This document shows, in pieces, positions 42,742 through 55,879 of a stretch of 64,000 nt of DNA. The notes beneath the pieces were generated by a model. The model saw only the letters and a list, made by a program, of their open reading frames with translations. It searched no databases and was not told the DNA's origin. The position numbers and the translations under genes are program-made. The stretch is taken from NCBI GenBank assembly GCA_023935145.1, contig CM043699.1, positions 105,103,536 to 105,167,535 on the forward strand, written 5' to 3'. Position 1 is the stretch's first letter; each line of letters opens with the position of its first letter. Origin of the DNA: Bretschneidera sinensis (lineage: Eukaryota > Streptophyta > Magnoliopsida > Brassicales > Akaniaceae).

Positions 42742-44111
42742 TATGTCAATTTCTGCTCAATTTCATGCAGTTTCAGCGTTTAGGTATTCATTTGAGGTGA
42801 TAAATATGCTGGGTAGGTTAAATTTGTGGTTTAACTAACGACAGTTGCATGCAAAAGGTCGGATTGAGTAGTTGATTTAGATATTGGTTATGTGAACTTT
42901 TTGGAAACACATTTAATTAATTCAGGTGGCCATTTCCATCATAGTTTAATTTATTATCCTATGGTTTACTGCCGCTTTTTTGTTTTTTTTTTCCTTTTCA
43001 ATGTTCATTTTAACGGATTTCCTAGATTATTAGAGACTTATTGAAGATGAATTTCCTCATCTGTCTCCTTGTTAACGGATGTTTAGATGTAGCTGTATAA
43101 TGTTAAATTCCTGCTTTTTGTTACAATGAATGTAGGTTTTTTTTATAGTTGATTTGACATTTTACAAAATGCCAGGGATCCTTGCCCTTTGGTTTGGAAT
43201 GGATCTTAAACCAGCAGTGGTGTTGGTTTCATTATTTTCCTTGTTTGTGAGACCAATATATGCAATGGGTTATGTGGATTGTGGACTACTTTACAGTATT
43301 ATTTTATGTTCTCACCCTTTAGTCTGAAAACTAGAGCTCATCATTCATCAGCTAGCTCGATACTATAAATATCAAACATCTGCTTTGAAGCATTTTGATC
43401 CAAGCTTTTGTATGTCCTGCAATTTTTTTGGGTGAAGCAGATTCAAGATTTTGATAACGCTGCTGGTTGTTTCCACAGTGTGACTAGTAAGAAGCACGGC
43501 TTATTTGGTTAGAGCTTAAGGATTCTAGTTTTAGTTGATATAGTTTTAGGAGATAGCCAAAGGCTGTAATCATTCTGAGATGTCTGATTTGTACCTGATA
43601 GCAGTAGAGCTTTAATTATTCTGGCTTTCCGTTAAAAGAATCCATTCCAGGTGCTCCTGTTAAGGTATTTATAGACAGTCACATGGACGCGTGTCCGTGT
43701 ATTATTCTCACATGGAGATTGACATCATATCATTCTCTTTACTATGGTAGCTAGATCCGAGCTTCTCGGATGCTGATGATGTTAACAACATCATCTTTGG
43801 TGTGCATCCCCTTCATCCTTGTATCTAGAATCCTTAGACATTTCTCTCAGACCGTAAAATAGATTCTGCCATTGATCTGTTCTTAATTAATCATGTCAAG
43901 CCTTGTGTGAGTTTGATTCGTTCACGTGTATCAAAATCTCTCATCAAAGTTAATACCTTAGAACTTTGGTCAGGTAGATTATGATTTATGTGCTAAGCGA
44001 GTATTGGAATTTCATGTTCTTGGAGTAAATGCCGGTGCTATAATTATGAGAATTAGCTTTTTAAGAATGGCGGGGGCTTGTTGATACTAAATGCTACTAT
44101 AATGGTGAAAT
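42742..44111. other. 3' flank of the PWWP gene and spacer
   Basis: AT-rich, no supported coding frame. The first few hundred bases are presumably 3' UTR. I found no clear polyadenylation signal that I would rely on. Confidence 0.4.
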
Positions 44112-44470
44112 GAAGCCTTAATCACTGCACTCATCTTTTTTCTAACCCAGGATATATAAATTGGATATTAAAATCTTCCTGCTAAGGGAAATTCAGAAGG
44201 AAAGAGTTATTAAATTTTTTTTTTAAAAGGAACTAAATAGTGAATCGAATATTTTGAGCATCAACTAGTGTCCATGGAGCAATTCCTTTTCTAGTGAAGC
44301 CTTAATCACTGTACTCATCTTTTTTCTAGCCCAGGATATATAAATTGGATATTAAAATCTTCCTGCTAAGGGAAATTCAGAAGGAAAGAGTTATTAAATT
44401 TTTTTTTTAAAAAGGAACTAAATAGTGAATCGAATATTTGGAGCAATTCCTTTTCTAGTGTCCATGGAGC
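44112..44470. repeat. 184-bp tandem duplication
   Basis: gaagccttaatcactg at 44112 recurs at 44296, followed by the same text (ggatatataaattgg, ctgctaagggaaattc, aaggaactaaatagtg) with only a few differences. The second unit is shortened near its end (a small rearrangement around 'gtgtccatggagca'). The near-identity suggests a recent event. Confidence 0.85.
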
Positions 44471-46533
44471 ATTTCCTTTTCCCTTTGGTTGTGCCTGATC
44501 TGTCCCTTTGTGCAAGATTGTCTTATTACAGTTCCCTCGCTTAAAATAGCTCTATTCTAAGTTCTAACCTAATTTTGGTTCAACTGCCCAAGGAAGAAGT
44601 ATTAAAAACAGGTTCAAATAAATAAATAAGGGTGCTTGTTTTATATTGAACGTGGAATGAATGATGTTTGTGTAAGAAATATGCTTAAAATGAAACTCGT
44701 TTTGTATTAAAGTTTCATGGATTGGGTACATTGAAAATTTTGTGCATCTTGTGCAATTAGTGGCGTTTACAACGAGTGAAGTAAGATAATGATGCCGTTT
44801 GGAAACTCACTTTTGAGTGAGATTAAAGTTATTTTTTTTATTATGTCACCTCAATTTTTTAATACCATAATTTTTTCTATTTAAGAATTGAAATTGGTCA
44901 AGTTCATGGTTAGATTGAATACCAAGAAAATAAATTTGAATCTGAATATTCTCTATTTGATGATGTGATATTCAATTTCATCATAAACGCGATTCTATTT
45001 TAATTGTCAAATAGAGAGGATCGTGATCTAATTTTTTTAATTAGAGTTAAGAGATTTTTGAACCCATACAAAAAATATAGGATGGTGTTCAATCATTGTA
45101 CCAAAGTGCACATGGTCACTATAGCTTTAACAAGATGATTGGGATTCGTTTTTCTCGTCAAAAGTGCTTCATTTCAAGTTCACTTGTTACGGTAGGTTTC
45201 GACGTTTTAGAAATATATTAGTCAATAAATTAGTAGTTGTTATTCTTATTTCTTTAGTATCTTTAGTAGTTCAAGACTTTAAGGGAATAGATTCTCGAAG
45301 AGAAAAAACATCCAATGACTTCGAAATAATTAAAAATCCCATGTATTGTTTTATAGACCACCAGTAAAAGTGATTTTTCTATCAATTTTACCTAGTGATT
45401 CAACATAAACTAATACTCATGTTTAGTTCACGTGCGAAAATGCTTACATAGCATTAATAGGAACTTCATTATTTTCTCTATTTTATATATATATAAAAAA
45501 AACACAAGATGTATGACACTTTATCTAAAAAAAACTTGAGCTTACGATAATACTTACATCATATCATTTATTAATTAAGTGTTGTTAATAAATTTATGAT
45601 ATTGAAATAAGAGATATTATCAATTAAATTTTAAATTACGTAAATTATGAAATATATTATCTCAGTATAGACAATATTACTAGACAAAATTCCAAATGTA
45701 GAAGGTACTAATTAAGGTTATGGAACAATGTATGTGGATCAAATTGGATTATTAACAACAATAACAACCTTAATTAAAAGAAAAACGAAATAACAACCCT
45801 TCAAATTAGAATTTGTACAGTTTAGTACACAGCTTTTCCTGATTCCTTGTGGTGAGACGTTAACCTAATACCATCCATCTAGTGAACCTGTTGGGTACAC
45901 TAATTCACAAACAGAACGATTTTGGGCTACGTGATTTCTCTTTTTTGTGAAAAATAAAAGATAAATAAAATCACTTTAGTACCAAAAAAAATATATATAT
46001 ATATATATAATATTATTTTAACGTAATTGATCATGTATGTGGCATCGTGATGTTATAGATTCGATTTTGTAAAATTATTGTAGAATTAAGGAAGTTCATC
46101 AGTAATCATAAGAAAATTAAATAATAATTTTAATATTTAATTTTTTTAAAATAATTATTATTTACCTTTCATGTAATTATTTAATAGTTTTTTTCAATTC
46201 AGTGATAATTATTATCTAACCGGATCAATAGGAGTTGGGATCACCACTCATCTAATCAGGACCCACCTCATGAAATCAGAGCGGTGCTTATTGCCTCTAC
46301 CTTGGTCAAGTTGCAATACACCAGACGCTCCCCATATTTTTTTAAAAATCTCACAATATTTAATTTAACTTATGAACCGCCGCTTCTTCAAAATTCAAAA
46401 ACTTCTCCCTCTTTTGGAGAAAAAAACCACGTCTACTCTGTACTACTTCGATCATCTTCCTCTTTCGATTCTTTAATATCAAGCGATTAATATCCTTAAC
46501 TAGTATAACTTCGTTTCGATCTATCGCTAACCT
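44471..46533. other. Spacer between the two host genes
   Basis: AT-rich DNA with an (AT)n run at about 45990-46010 and no convincing gene. The 67-codon frame at 45164-45367 has no recognisable motif. The last 250 bases are presumably the promoter and 5' UTR of the next gene. Confidence 0.4.
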
Positions 46534-49500
46534 ATGTTAATGGAAGAGACAGAAAGTAAAAAGAGCGATTTCGAAATCGTCGGCCTTAGTCTCCTCGATG
46601 TCTCGTCCGAGAATGATTGTCTCCTCAATTCGCCTTTCGTTGATCCCATAAGGAACCAACTTTCAGGTTTTTCTTTAATTTATTAGATTTATGTGTGAAT
46701 TTAGATTATTCTTTTTTGTGGGTTGATTTTAGCCCTTATATTGCATATGGGGTTTTAGCATTGATTTCATTTTTTTTTTCATCAAGTGAGATCTCGTTAA
46801 TTGTGCTTTCCTAGTTGTTAATTTTTTTAATAGACTACATTTATAATGTAAGGTTTGTATTGTTTATTAAGGAAACTGAATGCAATTTTATTCAGTTTAA
46901 AGGAGTTTTTCCCGATTGTTGTTGCTGAAACTTGATGATGAACACACTTAGCTATTTTTTGGTACGCTTTTCATGCAACAAAAACAAGGCATAGAAATTG
47001 AGCATTTCTAGTTTTTGTGGCATGTAATTAGAGGTGGCAAAGGGGTCGTGTCGGGTCATGTTGTGTTTCGGGCTGTTTTGGTCTTGGTCGGTTTTGGTTC
47101 GAGTCATGTCAATCTCGGTTGTATCGGATCTCGAGTTATGTCAGGTTAGGTTCAGGTCATTTCGGTCTCGGGTTGTGTCGAGTCTCATGTCTCAGATCTT
47201 GTTGGGTCAACAAAATAGATATTTATTCTTAATTAAAAAAATATTTTATTTGAATAGAATTAAAAAGGTAACATTGTCAACTACATAAAATAATACTTAA
47301 TTTTTTAAATAATATATTTAATTTTTATGCATTATGTAATGTTATGATTCTTAATCTTAAAATTCAGTCTTAAATGATATCAGACAACTGGTCTAAAAAG
47401 TTATTACTAGTAACGTCTTATATTAAATTTTGGAGATTAAATTTTATATAATCATTTCATTTCATTATATTTTTTACATGACAATTAAAAATAAAATTTT
47501 ATTTGATTTGAAGAACAATGAAAAATTTATTATTTTTTTTATTTTGTATTTAAAATTAATGAGATTACTCACATTAATAAAATGTTGAATTATACATATC
47601 AACACATGTAAATCAATAATTAATTAATTGTTATATAATTTATTTTATTTAAAAATTAGTAAATTACTATTATCCCAGTTTTAAAAAATAAATTGTTTTT
47701 TATAAAAAATATATATATATATTTTCAAGTCATTTTGGGTCGGGTTGTTCAGGTCAGGTTCAGGTCATTTTGAATTCGAGTCGTTTCGGGTTATTTTGAA
47801 TCCAGATCGGATTCGAATCATATTATTTTGATGTATTTTCAGATCAGATCGGGTCAAATTTTGTCATAATTTGAAACTTTATTTAGACTTCGTTAATTTT
47901 TCACACTACAGAAACGAACATATTGATTTCCAAAAATGAGCTCAAAAAGTTATGAAGTACGAACTATTAGCATAGATGCTTACAAACTTCCCTATGATTA
48001 CTTTTACATTGCTCTGCATGGTTTCAATTTTAATTTTGGGTTAATAATTGTCTAATGTATTCTGATTACTCTTATAGTGGATCCCTTTTAACGGTCTTGA
48101 TTTGATGTGATATTCAGAAAATCAGAACAGAATTCTTGAGCTCCTGGACACCATGCATAATAAAAGTGAAGAAACCCCTGTGTCCTCCCTCGAAGATAAG
48201 GAACAAATACTTAAACTTCATAAATCACCCGAACCGGAGAAGTCACTGAAAAATGAAAAGTATAATCTACGCAAAAGCTTGGCCTGGGATAATGCCTTCT
48301 TCACAAGCGCAGGTATGCTATTATCAGCTTATGTGCATTCGAAATTGAAACTCCGTAGCTCCTGTGTTTTTATGATTTTTATTATTCATTGTATCTTAAC
48401 CCATAGTTAGTGTCTTCTGTGTGATCAGGTTTTCTGGATGCCGAGGAGTTGTCTAGCATGATTGAAGGCAAGGAGAAGAGTGAAAAACATGCATTACCTG
48501 TAATTCAAGAGGATGTACACAGGTCAACTGATTCAATATCTACATTTGGGAGTGATAATTTGACAATAGAAAGTCTTGAGGCTGGTTTATTTGAAGATAT
48601 AAGAGCGTCAATCCAGAAATCCAGCAATGCATCTGATGTTGCAATTTTATATGGTAAAAGGAAATCAGGACTAACAGAAGCTGCAACTACCCCATGTAAG
48701 TACCGTTCTCCTTGTGTGCTTTTAGTATAGGACGATGGTTGTATCTGCCTGGTTTTGTAGGTTGGTACACCATAAGATTGTGCTTTTGTGGAAAGAAACT
48801 GTGGACGGAAATTGGTCCTTTGATTGGATGCAAGGGTAAAAGCCTAAAGCAAATTTGGAATTCCTCCATGGAATTGGGGCACATCAGACTTCAGATCTTT
48901 CATCTAGCTTCCCCCACTAGATGATACCTCAACTGGGTTAAAGTACAAAATCAATTGAACTCATGGAAACCTAAAGGCAGAGTTGTCTCTAATCTACATT
49001 GACCTCACTGCCCCACTACCATCTACTCTGCTACCATTAAATTAATTACCAGCTGTCTCTGCACAACATTAACTTTTCCACCACCTAAAGAACCACTAGC
49101 CTGTCTTTTGGCATTGTAATCTCATTTCCCAATTTCCTACACCATTTCCTAATTTGTCTATGGTGCAACTAGTTGATTATCTCTAAAATCTTTCTAACCT
49201 GACAATCCATTGCAACTATTATGTCTACAGTTTTCAGTTCAAGCAAAAATGAACAATTTCATTGAATGCAATAGAAGTTAATGTTCTTGGTTAATTTGTA
49301 TTGGAGTGATCCTAAGGTGTAATACATGCAGTTTTTTTCCACAGTAGATAATAGAAAACTTAATGTGCATTTCATTTATTACTCCTTGTTTATTGAACAA
49401 TTCTTTCTTACTAACACCTAATCAGATAGAATGTATCAACTTAACGATTTCCTAGATGAGTCTAAATGGGTATTGCAGTGATATTGGGCGTATGATTCCG

Positions 49501-52231
49501 TGCTTCTGAATTCTTCCCTTGCATGTATGCATGAGTTTAAAGCTGCCAGGATGGGCTGCCTCCATTTAAGTTCTGATGCATGTTCCCCCCTGTTCTTCCT
49601 TCTTGGAACATATTAATTGTGCTACTGTGTTCGTTGGTTAAGTTGTAGATATTGGAGGTTTCATAATCTGCCATATACACGTTGACAATTTCTTCTCAAA
49701 TTAACCTTGCTTCTTTGTTTTTCTTCTTTTTAGCTTCAAATAAGATGGACCTTGTCTCTCGGAATAAGGTAAGTCCAAGTAACAGCTGACAACTGTAAAT
49801 TGTCATTTTCTTTGTATGCCTAAAGTAACCTTGTGCCATACGTTTGTAACTTCAGATGAAGTCCAAAGTTGCACCCAAGAAGCCAAGTGTTGGCATACAA
49901 GGATCAGGGAAAACAGTGAAGCAGGTCTTTGTTCATCCACAAGTTCTACAGGCATGTCTTAACTAATTATACTGAATGCATTGTGTTCATCATGCTATAA
50001 TATGCAAATCAGACTCGAGCCCTACTAACATTTTTCTGAATGGAACAAAGAGAAGCCTTTTAATTAGGGTACCAGTCTAGAAAACATTATGCTCAATTAA
50101 CCAATTCATATAATTTCCTTTGATATTTATGCATTAAGGAGACTTCTGGTTCACTTAATCATGACAAATGTTGCGTAGTCCGACTATTTAAGTTGTTTTT
50201 TTAGAAGTGGCTTTTTAAGTTGCGAAATCTGATTAATGGATATTGTTTAAGTGAAACTAATTTTGTACAGTCCATTGCTGCAAGAGGAGAGCATACTTCA
50301 TCTGTTTGTAAGCCACCAAAGGTACTGAGTAGAGTTAATCCAATCTCAACAACATCAACAAAGAGGGCTTCCTTAGATGTTAGTCGTGTCAAAAGAGAAA
50401 AGGATGCCAAAATTTCAACAGGTAAATCAAAAAATAATTTTTTCAGATTTGACTTTTTTCATTTAGTCAGACTTGACTAGTCTTGTTTTCAATGTGTTTC
50501 ACTTTTGAATTAATTTAACAGTTGCAGATAGACGGGTTCCAGTATCAAAAACACCTGCTTTGGCCAGTACACGAAATATCCTGCCGAGATCTACACCACT
50601 TTTGAAATCTTCTTTACGCTCTTCAACTGCTACCAAGAAAGAGTTGACAACCTCTTGCTCCTCATTTGATAGTTGTGGCAGTACTTCATCTGATAGTGTC
50701 CGCAAATCTTCCTTGAATTCGATAAAAAGGAAAAATGATTTCAGATTGGCTAATCCTTCTTCCTCTGGTTCTACTGCTAGAACCCCATCAAGAGTTGCAT
50801 CAAGAAGTAAATTTCAGCAAGGGAATTCACAGCTCTCGGCTCATTTGACGCCTGTGACCAAGCTTTCTTGCAGTACATCACCTGCTAGCTCTGTAAGTGA
50901 ATGGTCATCAGAGTCATCCACAACTTCTACGGTTAAACAAAGGGCTCATAGTTCAAGAGCTAGCCTGGAAAGTAGCTCTTGTGAAAGGGTTTCCATAGAC
51001 AACGATTCTCCTAACATTTTGAACTCTCAGAACCATTCTAGTGATCAGTCCTCGGTTGGACATGGTGTTCAGGTAACTGAATTACTAGGTGAAAGTGTAA
51101 AGAGAGTTTCGACTTGCACTAGTGGACTTGTTCATCCAGCTTCCATGAAACCGTCAGGCCTTCGCATGCCGTCACCAAAAATTGGCTTTTTTGATGGAGT
51201 TAGTTCTCAGTTTCCTTCTTAGAGTTGCTTGTACTAGATAGGGAAGGGTTTTATTTTCATCATTTTTTTCAAATACATTTAGGGCAAGCACTATAACCTG
51301 CATGGATTTTTCTGTTATGCAGGTGAGAACAGTGGTGCGCACGCCTGATGGAAACATGCAATCTCACCCTCGTGTACCTAGTGGCTTTTCTAAACATGGA
51401 ACTGCAAGTCCTAGCCCAAGTGGAAGCTCAAACATCACAAATTCTGGAAAGATTCAATCTGCTAGAACTCCAACAGCCATCTGTGGCACCAAACATGATG
51501 TCCACCAAACTGCCTCAAAAATGAAACTTACATCTTCTTTACCTCTTCAAGAATCCTCCAATTCCGCAACAAAATTCTCTAGTGCTTCACGAAATGTAAA
51601 AAGTGTTTCCGGCTCATCTCTAAAAGTTCAAAATAGAATGTCTCCCAAAACTCGTGGAGAAAAGCACTTGAAGGATGAGGGAGAGGAGTCCAAAGGAGGT
51701 AATAGAGCAATGAATGATCCAGATTTTGGTTCTGAAGAGAAAAGTAATGCCCCCACTTGTCTGAAGGATAAAGTGAGTTCAGGAAGAAAGGGTATCAAGA
51801 TTACGCCTGTTAATGAAGAACCTGAAGACACTGATGATAGAAGTTCCATTTCTGGCGTTGACAATATAAGTTCCTCCCCAAAAGTGGGCAAAGATGGAAA
51901 TCAGAGAGAAAAAATTCATTTTGAAGACCAAGTTGACAAATTGACCAGACAAGTTGGAGCTATGGATATAAATATGGAAATAGGGAAAGAGCCCACTGGT
52001 GATTCTCTTTCTCTTATTTGTGGCCAAAAGGAGCAATGTTTGCGTAGTTCTTCAAAGCCTACTCTCACTCTATCCGCAACTGCCTTTGACAGTATGACCA
52101 GCAATAAGATGCCTCTTGCAGTCAACAATTCTTCTCATAATATGCTCGATGTTTCAACAGGATTGACAGTGAAAGTAGAGAAGATAGCCACCTCGCCTTT
52201 TCCAGAGAGCAATCTGACAGATTGCAGCTAG
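46534..52231 (+). CDS. Serine-rich plant protein of eight exons (GTSE1-like family?), 811 aa predicted
   Basis: Exons: 46534-46666, 48118-48312, 48429-48695, 49734-49768, 49856-49924, 50271-50421, 50522-51198 and 51323-52231. All junctions are GT-AG and phases agree throughout, giving 2436 coding bases. Start MLMEETESKKSDFEIVGLSLL (a second in-frame ATG is two codons on). The conserved part spans exons 2-3: KYNLRKSLAWDNAFFTSAGFLDAEELSSMI. The rest is Ser/Thr/Lys-rich and likely disordered (SSFDSCGSTSSDS, SPASSVSEWSSESST, KPSGLRMPSPKIGFFDG). Related plant proteins are annotated vaguely as serine-rich, mucin-like or GTSE1-N-like; I do not know a proven function. If the last intron is retained, the protein ends at 51222. 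Exon 5 could extend to 49952 with a GC donor. Confidence 0.75.
47024..47890 (+). repeat. Repeat insertion in intron 1, CGGGTC/TCGGGT-rich ends
   Basis: It starts ttagaggtggcaaaggggtcg and has two G/T-rich flanks (47034-47215 and 47730-47870) made of reiterated 'gggtc', 'tcggg' and 'caggtca' words, around an AT-rich middle. Similar 'gaggtggcaa...cgggtc' repeats are widespread in plant introns. I cannot assign it to a transposon class because no clear terminal inverted repeat is visible. Confidence 0.55.
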
Positions 52232-54309
52232 TGCAGATTTTCTGAGGTACTCAAAATACGGATTCTCCTCAATTGTGCTTATGTATGTCAAAGTAGGCAA
52301 TATTAAGATATGCTGACCGTGGTACATTGCCTCATGCTTTTTGAATCTTTGAAAAAATAAGTAATTTCAGATCATTTTAATTTATGGAATCCTTTCAGTT
52401 GTATTATTCTATTGCCCCTTGTACATTTTCTAATAGCTGATTTGGAAGTTTTGATTGGAGCTGCCTATAATCCTGGTGTAAATTTGCTTCTGGAAGTGCA
52501 TCACATTTTCTAATAGCTTAAGGGACAAAAAGAATTTAAGTAGTGTGGATATGTATTCTATGCTTACTCCATGTTAAGTTATTGACACTCTATTACTGGA
52601 AATTCATTTAGCTGTAGTGTAGACTTCCATTTTTGTCGAAAACGTGTTTCCTGTACCAACGAAATTATTCCAATCGAAATTACTTTTCACAATATCCTGT
52701 CTCCTGGACATGGATTGTACGCGTAGATAACTGAGTAGTGTTCACTTAGGATTTCCAAGTTTCTGCATAATTTTGAATGTTCTGGAAGGGTTTTTTACAA
52801 GTGTAGGATGAGTGTGTAAATGCTTCGTTAAAAATTTTAACCGATTTTTTTGCTCAATTTTTTTTAACCATTTGATATTGTTGGATTGAATAATCAGTTA
52901 AACGACTTTGATTATATACTTAATTTTTTTTTAATTTATTATATATTATATATTAAATTGAAAGTTTGAGTTCTCTCACTCAATGTTGTCTGAAGATTTG
53001 AAAGAGTAAGTTTACAAAATCAAAGTTTATTTCTGAAAAAAGTTTTTTTTTTTTTTAAATATTTTCTACCACCATTTTTAAGGACTTCTAAAAAACAAGG
53101 AGAAAATACACTTAAAAGTGAATAATAAATTATCTCTCAATATATTACCTTTTATAATGATAGATTGAAAAAACAAAACTTTAGATAACAGTTATCCTAA
53201 CATGATTCTAATAAAAAAAATAACAAAAAATTCTATTTTTTTTTATTAGTGTAGTAGTATAACCTATAAAAAGATAATTCTAAAAATAGATTCTGATTTC
53301 TACTTTTTCTTTTTCTCATCTGCGTATCATCACACAGAAACCTCTCTCTCTAACCCCTATTTTTCAACAATCAGATAGAGAAAAAGCAGCCCCACGCTTC
53401 TTCACCTTTAACCACCGTTACTGGCTGCTCACTCTTGCTGTGACTTTTTTTGGGGGGAATAATCTTAGTAGCCGCATCAAAGTTGGGTTCTTTGTCCTGT
53501 TAATTTGGAATCAATCCTTAAGGGTTTGATTGTTTGCTTGCTATTTTATTGAATTTAAGCACTGGTTAGCCTTGATTTAAATACTTAAGTGCAAACAGTA
53601 TGATGCCCCCACCTATTTGTTGAAATGCTAGAGACAATACTTATGTGATGCCCAGCACCTAATTGCTGAAATGGAGCGGCAAGATGGAGAAAAAAGAAAA
53701 AGACCAGGAGGAGAAGATCTAGAGAAGAAGATGGAGGAAAAAGAATTACAGTAGAGAGTATTAAGCCTTGTCAAACTGGCGGGTACCGATGACTTATTTT
53801 TTATTTTTTTATTATAATCAAATAGATCGATTGTTTGGTTTATGCAAACTTATATCATTTGCTCTTAATTCAAAACTATTTGACACCATTGTAACCCGAT
53901 TAGTGATTGTTGGTATATATTTATGATTATATTGTAATTTTAAATATGATTAATGTGAATTAATTTATCATTTAAATCTCATAATTAATTAAAAATTTAA
54001 AAGAATAATATTTTTCATAAAACAAAATTTATATATTTTTCATAAAATATATTTTATAATTTTAAATATATTATATTATAAAATATAAAATTAGATAACA
54101 TATGTAGATCTTTATGTTATTTTTTCTACACATCCATAATTAATATAAAAATCGTAGGAAAAATATTTAACATACAACAATTATAAAGGTCACAAATATA
54201 AATTAAAAAAGCCATACGAACATATTCAACATAATTTATAAAATCCATGCTTGCATGGTCTATAAAATTCATAAGAAAAAACCAACATATTCAATATCAT
54301 ACATCATCA
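52232..54309. other. 3' flank of the serine-rich gene and AT-rich spacer
   Basis: No supported gene. The stretch 53300-53460 is CT-rich and resembles untranslated gene sequence (acctctctctctaacccc), and 53600-53760 is purine-rich. Neither has a frame with recognisable motifs. Confidence 0.4.
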
Positions 54310-55670
54310 CTCGGTTGGAACAGCCCTATTTGTAGCCCACATGGTATCGACAATTCTTTCTCGCTGTCTCACCATGAACCGTACATCCACCATCGCGACA
54401 CCCTCAACATCCTTAGTTGCATCTCCCACTAGCTGTGATGTAGTCTCCTCTGGTGTGAAGTCAAGGTTCGGCCAGACAGATAGGAAATGATCATCTTCCC
54501 GCCACTACGCAGTTTGATTAGATTATGAATTGTTGCGCATGCATAGACAATGAGTGTCTATGTCTGTAAAGGAAAACAAGGCATTTGCTTCAAGATAGGG
54601 AACCTTGCCTTTAAAACCCCAAACACCCTTTCAATCACATTCCTTTAAAATGAGCGTGATTAAAGAATTCCTCTCGACCACGGGGTCGACCGCTCATCCT
54701 AAATTTGGGCAAATGGTATCGTACTTTTTTGAAAGGCATGAGAAAACCCCTCATACAAGGAAATCTCGCATCCACGAGACAATATTTTCCTACATTAAAA
54801 TTAGCATGTCAGTGACACATAATCTATAGTAGCCATTATCAAATGTATACTGTGTGAAGTGATACCCACTTGAGGTACGGGAAAGTTTAATGCTTCATTA
54901 CATGTAGTGTGAAGTAATACTCTAGAGTCGTGCACAGTCCCCACCTAACTAGCTTTGATATAAGTGATGTGCATGTCAAAGTAGCATGCTGCGAGAATGT
55001 TTTATGTGCAAGAAATTTTTCGACCTCGATACGGGATTTGTTCATCAATAGGAACCTAGAGAGAGACATGGGTACCATCAATAGCCCTAACATAATCTTA
55101 ATTAAAATATGTGATATCATGCATTAGTAAGAATGAATAAAAAATAATGGTATGGACAAGCGTCATACATTTGAAGTTAAAATTAGAATGATCACTCACT
55201 TTAAAGAATGACCAGAACCTCACAGACAATCTAATGTGATTAGGAGTTTCTATGAGAGGGACACAATGCTTAAGTACCTCAACTAATAATCGAGCAAAAG
55301 CAACTAACACTCAGTTAAAGAGCCTAGAAATTTTCTCCTCATGCTGGAATCAATGAGCTAGAACCCAATTTCGCTTATTGTGTCCCACACACATTAAAAA
55401 ATCATGACTTGCTTTTCCATTCTCATAAACATTGTTTGTGATAGAAATCCCTTCTCTACCAATATCTATGAAATACTTATTAAAGGACTTTTTGACATTC
55501 GAAAGAGGTTGTGACATACAGTCGGACGTCCATCCAATACTTGCATCATAAAATCGTGGCCTTGTAATACTGAGTCCATTTGGATCATCCTATGCATATT
55601 TCTTTGTCTCTTATTATGAAAGAGAAGTGCAACGACTAACAAACACACCTCGGATTTGTTTATTTGATAA
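54310..55670 (-). pseudogene. PIF/Harbinger transposase, broken
   Basis: Minus-strand segments in order: ASHDFLMCVGHNKRNWVLAH and FQHEEKISRLFN; LLVEVLKHCVPL; RAIDGTHVSL with the first catalytic Asp (codon at 55079-55077); VPIDEQIPYRGRK, QNILAACYFDMHITYI, ASWVGTVHDSRVL with the second Asp; then RNVIERVFGVLKARFPIL with the catalytic Glu (about 54640). These are the DDE motifs of plant Harbinger (DDE_Tnp_4) nucleases. Stops and frameshifts occur throughout. A second frame of the transposon may lie at 61290-61940, beyond the inserted LINE. Confidence 0.8.
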
Positions 55671-55743
55671 TGACATTCTACAACTCAATATATGAAATTC
55701 ATCAATAAAATTACCAAAACCATAAACAACCATGCATAAATAT

Positions 55744-55760
55744 AAAATCCATCATTCATA
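55744..55760. other. LINE copy 2 target-site duplication, left copy
   Basis: The 17 bases aaaatccatcattcata are repeated without change at 61214-61230, on the far side of the LINE poly-A. This fixes both ends of the insertion. Confidence 0.95.
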
Positions 55761-55879
55761 GTTAGCGGGCAAGGTAGAGAGAGAAGCTCTCAACTGCTAC
55801 AGTTCCTTGTCCATGGTTTCCTGCTCTTCTCTCCTCCCCCTTCCCTCTTCTCTGAGTTAAAACCACAGCCATCCCTAGC

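Noticed and set aside
45164..45367. 67-codon frame in the spacer as a small gene
   Set aside because: No motif, no conserved context, AT-rich and without a convincing promoter.
53300..53760. Possible short gene after a CT-rich leader-like stretch
   Set aside because: No frame of useful length and no splice pattern that joins one.
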